Positions 1-7,550 of a stretch of DNA of 29,391 nt are shown piece by piece. The stretch lies in IMG/VR virus record IMGVR_UViG_3300046797_000001, positions 1 through 29,391 of that record; one strand, 5' to 3'. The notes beneath the pieces were generated by a model. The model was given only the letters and a program-made list of their open reading frames with translations. It did no database searches and was not told the origin of the DNA. This DNA is from a virus. Both the position numbers and the translations under genes were made by a program. Position 1 is the first letter of the stretch. The number at the start of each line of letters is the position of its first letter.

Positions 1-922
1 AAAAGAGATTTGCATTGTCTTGAGAGTAGATACCGGCGGCGCCCGCGAACACTACTGACCCGGCTGTAAACTGCGTTGCCGTCCCTGTGCCGCCATTTGT
101 GACCCCAAGCGTGCCCGAGACATGCGTTGCCAGGCCGATCTTGCCCCAGGCGGGCGCAACGCCCACACCGCCAGAGATGAGCGCGTTACCAGTGGCGACA
201 TCTGCCAACTTGCTGAGTGCAGTTGTGCCCGAAGCGTAAAGTAGATCCCCGATTGCGTAAGAGGGCTGCCCTGTTCCGCCCTTGTTTGCTGTTAAGGTGC
301 TGGTGACGTTTGTTCCACTGAGATTAACCGGGTTTGCGGTGATTACCTGCCCGGCAATGGACAGATAGTTTTCCCCTGCCAGTGTTACATCACCAGTGTT
401 TGATCCGGTAAGGCCGAGCATGGTTTTTGCCGTCGCGACACTCAACACTTCTGGGTCTCCGGTTCCTGCTGTGTTACGACCTAGAAACGACGCTGTAGCG
501 ATGTCTGCAAGCTTGGCTAAGGAGACGGCATTGTTTGCAATGGTAGTGGTGACGGAGCCAGCAGAACTTGTAACGTCTCCTGTCAGCGCCGGCATCCTCG
601 CAGACGGAAGTGTTCCACTCGATAGATCCCCTGCACTTCGGGTTGCGAGATCCGCAAGACTTGAAGTGGTCTTATCTATTTGCGCCCAAGTGTAATCATT
701 GGTTGCCGAGACAATGGCCCCAGAACGCCCAAACACTGATGTAACGAGTCCACCAGATCCAGCCACAATGTCGGCAATGGTTGAGCCGCCGTCTTTGATC
801 AACTTCCCGGTCGTGCCATCGAAGACAGCAATCCGATTGTTGACCGCGCTGGCTGGCCCTACCACATCTCCCCCGGATGAAGTGGCGCCCGCGCGTGTAA
901 GTGGATCTAAGCCAGTGGTCAT
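1..922 (-). CDS. Tail fibre protein, C-terminal part cut by the window edge
   Basis: The frame is open from the ATG at 922 to the window start with no stop, giving at least 307 residues. The ATG overlaps the TGA of the upstream gene as ATGA. The sequence is low in charge and rich in Gly, Ser, Thr and Ala. It carries phrases that recur in phage and prophage fibres: VTSVFGRSGAIVS near residue 60, YTWAQIDKTTSSLADL, LPALTGDVTSSAG-like text (here MPALTGDVTSSAG), and ASFLGRNTAGTGDPEVLS. These are fibre shaft repeats, usually ending in a receptor-binding or chaperone domain, which would lie outside the window. Its place directly after the tail-tip genes fits a fibre attached to the tip. The family call is firm; the receptor is unknown. 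Confidence 0.85.
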   Translation of the reverse strand, partial: MTTGLDPLTRAGATSSGGDVVGPASAVNNRIAVFDGTTGKLIKDGGSTIADIVAGSGGLVTSVFGRSGAIVSATNDYTWAQIDKTTSSLADLATRSAGDLSSGTLPSARMPALTGDVTSSAGSVTTTIANNAVSLAKLADIATASFLGRNTAGTGDPEVLSVATAKTMLGLTGSNTGDVTLAGENYLSIAGQVITANPVNLSGTNVTSTLTANKGGTGQPSYAIGDLLYASGTTALSKLADVATGNALISGGVGVAPAWGKIGLATHVSGTLGVTNGGTGTATQFTAGSVVFAGAAGIYSQDNANLF

Positions 923-1326
923 GGAGTAATCTCTGCAGCCGCCGAGTAGACGTTCACGTTATCGTGAAAAAGCAGCTTCACCTTGTTTTGGGTTATAGCA
1001 ACCCCAGTCGAGCCCGCCGCTGTAGTTTTTATTGTCAACGTGAACGCGCCCGAAGTTGCATTCCAGACAGAGATAAATCGTGACGCACCTAGAGTGTGGG
1101 GAATCAGCACAACTCTATTGCCGGTGAGTGTTCCGGTGAACTTAAATACTGGATGCAGTGCTTCAGTGCGTGTCAGGGTAACATTTCCAGTGCCCGCAAC
1201 GGACTTCTCACCATAGCCAAGCGTGGCAGCATCTAGTTCATCCAGAGCGTTGTTGTACGTCGCAACCTTTTGAGCGTCGTTCTCACTTAATGGCTTTGTT
1301 ATGCCCGCGTTAAGAGTTGTTCCCAT
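919..1326 (-). CDS. Small tail-tip-associated structural protein
   Basis: 135 residues, preceded by an AGAGG ribosome binding site and lying 11 bases after the tail hub gene. The N-terminal 50 residues look helical (KPLSENDAQKVATYNNALDEL). The rest is beta-rich and Thr/Val-rich (VTLTRTEALHPVFKFTGTLTG and on), like the small trimeric modules that link phage fibres to tail tips. There is no signal peptide or enzymatic motif. Its stop overlaps the fibre start by 4 bases, so the two are probably made together. I do not recognise a named family; the structural role is inferred from position and composition. Confidence 0.6.
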   Translation of the reverse strand: MGTTLNAGITKPLSENDAQKVATYNNALDELDAATLGYGEKSVAGTGNVTLTRTEALHPVFKFTGTLTGNRVVLIPHTLGASRFISVWNATSGAFTLTIKTTAAGSTGVAITQNKVKLLFHDNVNVYSAAAEITP

Positions 1327-1337
1327 AATTTGCCTCT

Positions 1338-4300
1338 TTACACAGTTGCTTCTGCGAAAGGCCCCCGGCCAACTAGCGAACTAATCTGGTAAACGCGAAC
1401 CCTGATCGCGCTCTGTGTCGAGCCAAAGTCGTTTACTTGCTGGGCCACCTGATAAACAGTTGACGGAGTAGTAAGTTGGCCCATAAATATATTTTGCACT
1501 TTTGATATTTGGGCCGTCGCGTTGATCGTGGAAACGACCCCGACCAACGGAAGTGGTGCGGGAATGTTGGACACATAAAACGGCACTGATCCGTCTCCTG
1601 TGTAGTCCCAATAATAACGAACTTCTGAACCGGCGATCATAATCCGAATCCGCACCGCGTTAACGCCAAGTGACCCGCTGGAGTATTTTACGGTGGATGA
1701 TGTATCGCCTGGGGCCGCCTCAGTAACCTGAATGCCCGGCACACCCGTGGGACTAAAGTCAAGCGTAGATCGATAAATGCCCGTGGGCAGTTGATAGCCC
1801 CAGCGCGGGGCATATTGAGGCTCTATCAGTCCAATACTCGCGAAGTCCGAGCCGGCCGTGCTGAGATGCGCTTCGATCCAAGAGCCTGAACGATCAAGAC
1901 GTTGGGTGGTATAGGCATTGGCCCCGGTATCAGCCAGCGTGGGACTAAGCAGACTATTGAAACTAACGTATTGAGGATTTACGCTTCCCGTTAGTAGCAC
2001 AGGGTCGCCCCCGTCCACGGTGACCCTGATCGTTCGCAGGACTACATTTGAGCCATCAAGAATCTCCACGTCATAGAGTTCATCTTCTTCGGCTAACGGA
2101 ACATCAGATCCAGGGAGCATCCCCGACCCAAGCCGAGAGCGTCTGGTCCATTGAATTAAAAGATTGCCATCTGCGTCTCGTGAGCCGCGCAAGTTTCCGG
2201 GAGCAAGTGGTCGAAGTGTCATTCCAGTCCATACAAAGCTAACCGTGGCTGCGTCTCCCAGAGACTGCCCACTCGTCACGGCGCGATAGTCCATTAAGTT
2301 ATTCAAACTGCTGAGTTCGGTCGCTACAAACTTCACCGCGCCGTCTATCAGCACAAACCGTTTTCCGGTAAATGAGTCTGTAACGTGATCTTCTGTCCCT
2401 CGACGTCCATTCAGTAACACGCTGAGATCCCAGCGATTGTCAAAACCCGCTACCTGAGTCGCTGTAACAAACTGGATCACCATGTCTCCAACCACCGCGA
2501 GATTCCTTGTTGGGTCTTGCAAGGCATCTGTTTCCGTGATCGATGAAAGCGCAGTCGCGCCGTAAAGATCGACTACAAAGTGTCCGGAGCGATCAAAGAT
2601 GCTTGTGTCAGTCGATAAACTTGTGGCGCTGACTATTGTTCCCATCGTGCCCGGAAGTGACGAGCTGCCGAGTAAGGTCCAGGTGCTATTGCGATTGACG
2701 TATAGGCCAAAGCCAACCCAGTTGACGTCAACCCCAGTGCGAGGCGTGCCGCACATATAGAACCCAACGCCATTGTTTTCCGTCTCATCCCCGTCTCGCA
2801 GTAGTGGGGTATCCAACAACATTACAATAGTCATCGCTGGAATAGGCTGGGGTGGTCTATATCCGGGCGGGAACACTCCATTGGCAGGCTGATTAAACGT
2901 CTCCGGCTCTAATGCCACTCCTTCGCATTCAAGTATGCCTACGCCCCCGGTAATGGAAGTTAATCTCATTACATGAGTGAAACCCTCGGCCCGAGTAATT
3001 GTTAGCTTGTAACCAGGGAATAGATAGAGATACGTCCACGGTAACGTGAATTTATGCGCCGTCCCTGCCACATAGTCTCGGTAGAGTTTGCGCTGTGCTG
3101 TTTCTCTACGCTCATCCGAGAGCTGCGTGATTTGCAGCTCTAAGAGTTCAACGGCTGAACCGTCTGTAATCTGCCTGATCGCGCTTTGGGTATTTGGTTC
3201 CCAATCGCTGTCAGGATCGATTGACTTAACATTGACCTCTCGCGGCAGACTAATTTCCGGCGCGATGATCGAATCAACTTCAGGGGCAATGTCTGGCAGT
3301 TCTGCGTCTCCTTCGAGCCACCCGACTTCTGTATCCGGAATGGTTACAGACGGTTCGCTACCCTCTTCATAGCCAATGATCTGTCCCTCTGCCTCGGTAA
3401 CAAAATAGTTGTAAGCAACTTGTAGATCGGGAGAGCCAATAATCTCCTTCGGCGCGTAAGTGCGGCCGCCGATCAATAGTCCTCTGCACTCAATAGGAAT
3501 CCCGGAGAAGTCATAATCGCTATTAGCCGCCTTCACGTTCACGCGTTCGCAGAGCGCACCGAATATGTCGTCGAGAGTCTTTAGTGTTTCGTGCTCCCAG
3601 ACTGCCGTAATGTTGGGGACGATCCCGCCCCAGCGTGATAAGGAAAGAGTGTTGTGAACAACTAAAGAGTGGTTCCGATAAGCAGGCGTCGAACCGGCTC
3701 CATACCTGGCGTCTATGTCGGCTTCAATGGTTGGATCGGGCTGCTGAGTAGCGTTGCCGGGATAGATCGCAAAGCTTGATCCGCCACCTTGGACAGTTCC
3801 GGTTCCGACTCCATCACCATCTAACGGAATGTCACCGTCAACACGAAGAAACGAATACGGATGGTTCAGTCTTGGGTCAGGTGGTAGGGTGGGATCGTAA
3901 TCCGGATCGGCCCCAGTAGTAGGATTGTACACTCCCGAAGGATTTGCTGATTGCGCATATTGATCGATGAGAATGTCGGCATTGGCGTACTCTCTCAAGA
4001 GGGTTACAGGACCACGAGAGAACATTAGCCCGAGGTCAATATTGTAAGTGATGTTGTCGACTGTTTGAGTGCGCGACCCACCACCTTTACCGCCACCTGT
4101 CTGCACTTGAGTGGTACTGACGACTTTTCGTATTCCGGAACTCCAAACAATGATCGCCGGCACCTTCACTCCACCCCGCCCGGAGTTAGGTGTCGCGCCA
4201 ATACTGCCGATCTGAACCTTCGACGCGGAAATCCCGGCGCCCACATCCTGAATTGCGATTCCCATGAATAACGGATAGCTCGGTGAAGGGAATAGAAAGT

Positions 4301-4985
4301 TCTCCGGAACGATTTCTGCCGAGCCTTTGAAAATGCGGAACCGGCCACTGCGAAGCTCTAACCTGAACGTGTCGCCAGTGGCCCATGTAGTCACACCACC
4401 CAACACAAGAGTTGAGCTGTATTTGATCGAGACTGAACTGTCAGGATTCCACTGCAAGGCAAAAAGAAAGTCTGTGTTGCCACTGGTAGGGCTGGAGTCG
4501 AGAGTAAATCCCGCAGTCGCGTAGCCACTCAGAACCGTGAACTCATAAAACGCGTCTTGCCCAGAACTGATTGAGGTATTGTGGCTCGCGCCTGCATTCC
4601 AACTTGATCCGCCTGAGGTTTTAGTTAGTGCGCCGCCTGCTCCCGCCGTCACATTCGCAAGATTCTGATAGGTAGGATTAGAGCCTGTCACTACTGAGGC
4701 AGTAGGCGAGCCTCCGTATATCTCAGGAATGAATATTCCCTGCTCGGAGTTTTGGAATTGAAGAGAGCCGGTGAGTTTACCGACTTGTTGGCGTGGCGGT
4801 TTAGGAGCAAGGGCGCGGCTGATAAAAAACGACGCCGCGGAAAGAGACGCTGACACTGCAAGGGAAATTAAAAATGCTGGAGTAAAGATTGGATCGGCTA
4901 TGTCACCACGTTCAAGAGACGCTTCTATTTCAGCACGTTTCTGCGCTTCGAGTTCCTTCCATCTTTCTTTAAGCGTTTGGATCAT
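1338..4985 (-). CDS. Central tail hub / host-specificity protein (GTA gp15 / lambda J type)
   Basis: I chose the ATG at 4985, which overlaps the NlpC/P60 stop as ATGA and gives 1215 residues. A GTG 39 bases upstream (5024) would add 13 residues but has no better ribosome site. The N-terminus is a charged helix followed by a hydrophobic segment (about residues 38-59, FLISLAVSASLSAASFF), as in GTA-type hub proteins. Hub text follows: GGVKVPAIIVWSSGIRK near residue 270, and a gp27-like region around residues 500-700 (QRKLYRDYVAGTAHKFTLPW). A beta-rich domain of about 170 residues with concanavalin-like character appears to be inserted near residues 95-265, before the VKVPAIIVW strand. A second similar one lies near the C-terminus. 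The protein should plug the tail tip and contact the host; the extra lectin-like domains suggest carbohydrate binding (inference). Confidence 0.85.
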   Translation of the reverse strand: MIQTLKERWKELEAQKRAEIEASLERGDIADPIFTPAFLISLAVSASLSAASFFISRALAPKPPRQQVGKLTGSLQFQNSEQGIFIPEIYGGSPTASVVTGSNPTYQNLANVTAGAGGALTKTSGGSSWNAGASHNTSISSGQDAFYEFTVLSGYATAGFTLDSSPTSGNTDFLFALQWNPDSSVSIKYSSTLVLGGVTTWATGDTFRLELRSGRFRIFKGSAEIVPENFLFPSPSYPLFMGIAIQDVGAGISASKVQIGSIGATPNSGRGGVKVPAIIVWSSGIRKVVSTTQVQTGGGKGGGSRTQTVDNITYNIDLGLMFSRGPVTLLREYANADILIDQYAQSANPSGVYNPTTGADPDYDPTLPPDPRLNHPYSFLRVDGDIPLDGDGVGTGTVQGGGSSFAIYPGNATQQPDPTIEADIDARYGAGSTPAYRNHSLVVHNTLSLSRWGGIVPNITAVWEHETLKTLDDIFGALCERVNVKAANSDYDFSGIPIECRGLLIGGRTYAPKEIIGSPDLQVAYNYFVTEAEGQIIGYEEGSEPSVTIPDTEVGWLEGDAELPDIAPEVDSIIAPEISLPREVNVKSIDPDSDWEPNTQSAIRQITDGSAVELLELQITQLSDERRETAQRKLYRDYVAGTAHKFTLPWTYLYLFPGYKLTITRAEGFTHVMRLTSITGGVGILECEGVALEPETFNQPANGVFPPGYRPPQPIPAMTIVMLLDTPLLRDGDETENNGVGFYMCGTPRTGVDVNWVGFGLYVNRNSTWTLLGSSSLPGTMGTIVSATSLSTDTSIFDRSGHFVVDLYGATALSSITETDALQDPTRNLAVVGDMVIQFVTATQVAGFDNRWDLSVLLNGRRGTEDHVTDSFTGKRFVLIDGAVKFVATELSSLNNLMDYRAVTSGQSLGDAATVSFVWTGMTLRPLAPGNLRGSRDADGNLLIQWTRRSRLGSGMLPGSDVPLAEEDELYDVEILDGSNVVLRTIRVTVDGGDPVLLTGSVNPQYVSFNSLLSPTLADTGANAYTTQRLDRSGSWIEAHLSTAGSDFASIGLIEPQYAPRWGYQLPTGIYRSTLDFSPTGVPGIQVTEAAPGDTSSTVKYSSGSLGVNAVRIRIMIAGSEVRYYWDYTGDGSVPFYVSNIPAPLPLVGVVSTINATAQISKVQNIFMGQLTTPSTVYQVAQQVNDFGSTQSAIRVRVYQISSLVGRGPFAEATV

Positions 4986-5413
4986 TCCGTTATTCGCCAA
5001 GTTGAGTGAATCCGGCGCCGCCACGCTGAATCAATCCGGTGTCTTCTTACTCCGTGAGCAGATGCATGGATAATAAACACTGTGTTGGGCGTTACGTCTT
5101 GAACGAAAGCTAAGTGTCGAGGCGTGTCGGGCTTTTGCAATGCTTCATCGCAAAACGCTAAAACATCTCCCGGTTGCATTTCATCTGTTGGCACCATCGC
5201 CATGTGCTCGTTGAGCAATTGAAGCATTACCACACCGTCTTCGTTGGGGCGATAATCGTTGGGAATTTCCAGATTGCTTACGCCTGCATCCTTAGCAACT
5301 TCTGAAATGAAGCCAACACAGTCCACGCCTAAGCCTTTTATGCGGCCTTGATGCTGATAACGAGTGCCAATCCACGTCTCAGCTTCGTGTACTAATTGTT
5401 GTGCAAGTGTCAT
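4982..5413 (-). CDS. NlpC/P60-family tail peptidase (GTA gp14 type)
   Basis: 143 residues, close to the usual size of tail-associated NlpC/P60 cysteine peptidases. The catalytic Cys32 sits in a typical VDCVGF context, His100 in RHLAFV, and a third polar residue, His116, in FIIHAS. The motif QPGDVLAF near residue 80 is also standard. The fold cleaves peptide stems in peptidoglycan and helps the tail tip pass the wall. The ATG at 5413 overlaps the DUF2163 stop by 4 bases, and the gene is followed by the hub gene. This order (DUF2460, DUF2163, NlpC/P60, hub) is the one of the Rhodobacter-type gene transfer agent tail. All catalytic residues are present, so it is probably active. Confidence 0.93.
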   Translation of the reverse strand: MTLAQQLVHEAETWIGTRYQHQGRIKGLGVDCVGFISEVAKDAGVSNLEIPNDYRPNEDGVVMLQLLNEHMAMVPTDEMQPGDVLAFCDEALQKPDTPRHLAFVQDVTPNTVFIIHASAHGVRRHRIDSAWRRRIHSTWRITE

Positions 5414-6258
5414 TCGGGATATTTTATGATCGCTTTCAATCCGGGAAGGTCAGGTTCTCCATTGAACGCTTCCGCCGCGCTAAACTTATCTCTCGCCGCC
5501 TCGCGCGATCCGTCATAGCCAGCGATCAATGTAACAGTGTTCCCACTGGCAATTACCGAACGCATTGGTAACTGCAGTTCAACCGCATTTCCTATATTGT
5601 TTTTTATTTCCATTTTTAGGCCAGCGTTAGCGCCACTGGTAAATTCTGCGCGGCCATATTTCAGGTACTCGTTTGCGAAGGTAGCTCCAGTCACAGTGAA
5701 GTTCATCCGATCAGGTGGCGTACCCGTAACACTCCGCGCGAACGTGAATGGCGCCATTGAAACCCCGAGGTCTTCGGGCCTGCGATTCCGGTCCACCGGG
5801 CTCGTGAGCTCGCCAATCTCCTGACTAAGTAAATCTGAGAGTGATCGAAACTCCACTCTGAACGTTCCATTGTTGATCGTGAATTTGCCTGCCTGGCCCT
5901 TCATCTTGCCAACTGATCCGGTAACAGTTGCGCTGGCTGCGCCAGTAGCGGGGTCGTAAGCGATGTACTCAAATGTGATCTTGGCGTTCTTCCAGCGCCC
6001 ACCTTGTATGTCAGGCTCAGTTACCGTGGTATCCAGCACTCCGAATAGCTCAACGTGATTAGCGTCGAGTCCCAGTGTTTGAGTGAACTGAGAAGGCTCA
6101 ACAGGAGCCGCGGAGTAGGCAATAGAGTTGAACGTGATATTTCGCGTGTGCGCGGCGTATGAAGCTCGCGTGTTGTCAGTCGCCAGCATGGTCCAGATGG
6201 GGATCAAGAATGTCACGTTGCTTTGCAAGTGACTGAGCATCGACGCGCTGACAGCCAT
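5410..6258 (-). CDS. DUF2163 / BR0599-type tail hub protein, lacking cysteines
   Basis: 282 residues. The N-terminal half (LSHLQSNVTFLIPIWTMLATDN, then SQFTQTLGLDANHVELFGVL) and the middle (GRWKNAKITFEYIAYDPATG) are typical of DUF2163, the proximal tail-hub protein of GTA-like tails. In most members the second half carries cysteines in motifs of the form SPTCRxxLGDxxC and CDxxxxTCxxxF, which in related hubs bind an iron-sulfur cluster. Here the matching stretches read SPVDRNRRPEDLG and GYDGSREAARDKF, and the protein has no cysteine at all. The gene starts without a clear ribosome site and follows an unrelated plus-strand gene. The family call is strong; loss of the cluster is inferred from my memory of family motifs. 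Confidence 0.82.
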   Translation of the reverse strand: MAVSASMLSHLQSNVTFLIPIWTMLATDNTRASYAAHTRNITFNSIAYSAAPVEPSQFTQTLGLDANHVELFGVLDTTVTEPDIQGGRWKNAKITFEYIAYDPATGAASATVTGSVGKMKGQAGKFTINNGTFRVEFRSLSDLLSQEIGELTSPVDRNRRPEDLGVSMAPFTFARSVTGTPPDRMNFTVTGATFANEYLKYGRAEFTSGANAGLKMEIKNNIGNAVELQLPMRSVIASGNTVTLIAGYDGSREAARDKFSAAEAFNGEPDLPGLKAIIKYPE

Positions 6259-6310
6259 AGATAGGTCAGCATAAAGTATTCAGTGGGTTTAAGTTTTGCG
6301 CGTCTCGGCC

Positions 6311-6339
6311 TTGACAATCAGCTAGGATTAGGGATTAAA
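6311..6339 (+). promoter_or_regulatory. Possible promoter for the plus-strand moron
   Basis: A perfect TTGACA (6311-6316) is followed 17 bases later by ATTAAA (6334-6339), a poor match to TATAAT. The predicted start would fall almost on the ATG at 6349, giving a near-leaderless message. An alternative is CTGACA (6248-6253) with TAAAGT (6272-6277), 18 bases apart, giving a leader of about 65 bases. One of these would be needed because no other plus-strand gene lies upstream. Weak evidence. Confidence 0.3.
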
Positions 6340-6348
6340 GTAGGAGCC

Positions 6349-6828
6349 ATGAAGCCTCTACTCCTAATCCTTGCCCTCGCGTTTTCAGTATCCGCGCAGG
6401 ACATCAAAGAAATTGAGAAGATTAAAAACTGGAAACTGATTAAGGAAATGTCAGGCGAGGTGCCTAATCATCCTGGTCTGACAGTAGAGTTCCGGGCCGC
6501 AGAAATAGCTAGAGGTGATGATGTCGTAAAACTTATCTGGAGAATGGATTTTCCGTGGGGAAGTCCGGGCGATCTTCTCAAGGAACATGTTCCTCACGGT
6601 TTCGATCCCACCAGCATTAGTCGCGTTGAGAGTAGAGTAGAGCTAAACTGCAAGACCCACGTCGTCAACCCTGTAACTAACTCCGCAGATGTTTACCAGT
6701 TCAACGGGAAGCAACATAAAAGCAAAGAACAGCCGTTTTCCGTTAAGTCATGGGATATTTTCTTCACTTATTTTTGTGAGCAAGGCGAGGCTCCGACTAA
6801 AGCGCCAACACTCAAACTTAAGCCCTAA
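6349..6828 (+). CDS. Secreted moron protein, antisense to the tail operon
   Basis: The only convincing plus-strand gene in the window. I start it at the ATG at 6349, not at 6283, because it then opens with a textbook signal peptide (MKPLLLILALAFSVSA, then QD), giving 159 residues. AGGAG precedes this ATG but only 2 bases away. There is no lipobox cysteine, so signal peptidase I cleavage after SVSA is likely. The mature part has two cysteines (ELNCKTH and YFCEQ) that could form a disulfide, and a layout loosely like small surface-adhesin-E type exported proteins; I am not sure of that family. It lies between two tail-hub genes, and its TAA overlaps the stop of the convergent DUF2460 gene by 3 bases. 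A cargo role in the lysogen or in superinfection exclusion is plausible but unproven. Confidence 0.75.
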   Translation: MKPLLLILALAFSVSAQDIKEIEKIKNWKLIKEMSGEVPNHPGLTVEFRAAEIARGDDVVKLIWRMDFPWGSPGDLLKEHVPHGFDPTSISRVESRVELNCKTHVVNPVTNSADVYQFNGKQHKSKEQPFSVKSWDIFFTYFCEQGEAPTKAPTLKLKP

Positions 6829-7550
6829 GTAATCAGCAATTCTGCGGGTAATATTTCTACCAACTGCAACCCGCCCACGTCCGAAGTCACGCCCGGTTTT
6901 TGTTGAAATGAATTGTTCATGAAGCGAACGGGTGTGTCGTACTCGCAAGACACTTTCACGCTCACGCCGTTCGACGGCGCGGAGTTCATCGTGATCACGC
7001 CGGTTGTGTTGTTGATCGTGTACGCAGTTGTCGGAGTGGTATTCAATTTCACAGTGAATGCGGGAACTCCTAAAGCGGCCCCTAGCGTGCTCGGAATGAC
7101 TCTCGGGGTTACGCCGTTGGCTTCAAATAGCGAGACACTTGATCCAAGAGGCGAGGGAACAACAACGGGCTTGATAATTCGTCGCTGGTAGTTATGGCTT
7201 GCGCCCGGCCGGGTGTAGGTGCGGATGATCGGAAATATAGTTTGCGATCCAGTTCCGGTGCCGATCACTTCGTCAATCATGTAGAAGTCACTGATGATTC
7301 GGATGCGGAACCCATAAGCCGATCCAAACCCGCCGGCCCAAAACTCGTTGAAGTAATCAAGCTGCGCCGCACTTAAGAGATTTGTATTGATATTCCAAAC
7401 GTGCTGAAAATCGTAGCGGTTGACATTGATCTTGTAAATGCCGGTCGCTGGATTGCGAATCATCGTGTTCGCATACTCAGGCGAGCCTACGGCAGACTCC
7501 TCGGTGAGAAGGTCGGAGTTGAAAAGTATCTCGTCAAAAAGTGTTGCCAT
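6825..7550 (-). CDS. DUF2460 distal tail protein (GTA gp12 type)
   Basis: 241 residues. The N-terminal half shows DUF2460 features: a start such as LFDEILFNSDL, YDFQHVWNINTNLLSAAQLDYFNEFW, then GFRIRIISDFYM. The second half holds the usual repeat of beta strands with YTINNTTGVITMNSAPSNGVSVKVSCEYDTPVRF. The family forms the distal tail ring between tube and hub. The start overlaps the tape measure stop as TAATG. The TAG stop overlaps the convergent moron stop by 3 bases; the next tail gene lies beyond it, so transcription must cross the moron in antisense to reach DUF2163. Confidence 0.9.
   Translation of the reverse strand: MATLFDEILFNSDLLTEESAVGSPEYANTMIRNPATGIYKINVNRYDFQHVWNINTNLLSAAQLDYFNEFWAGGFGSAYGFRIRIISDFYMIDEVIGTGTGSQTIFPIIRTYTRPGASHNYQRRIIKPVVVPSPLGSSVSLFEANGVTPRVIPSTLGAALGVPAFTVKLNTTPTTAYTINNTTGVITMNSAPSNGVSVKVSCEYDTPVRFMNNSFQQKPGVTSDVGGLQLVEILPAELLIT

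Noticed and set aside
6283-6348. Upstream ATG at 6283 as start of the moron
   Set aside because: It would put 22 polar residues before the signal peptide. The ATG at 6349 begins exactly with the Lys-plus-hydrophobic signal.
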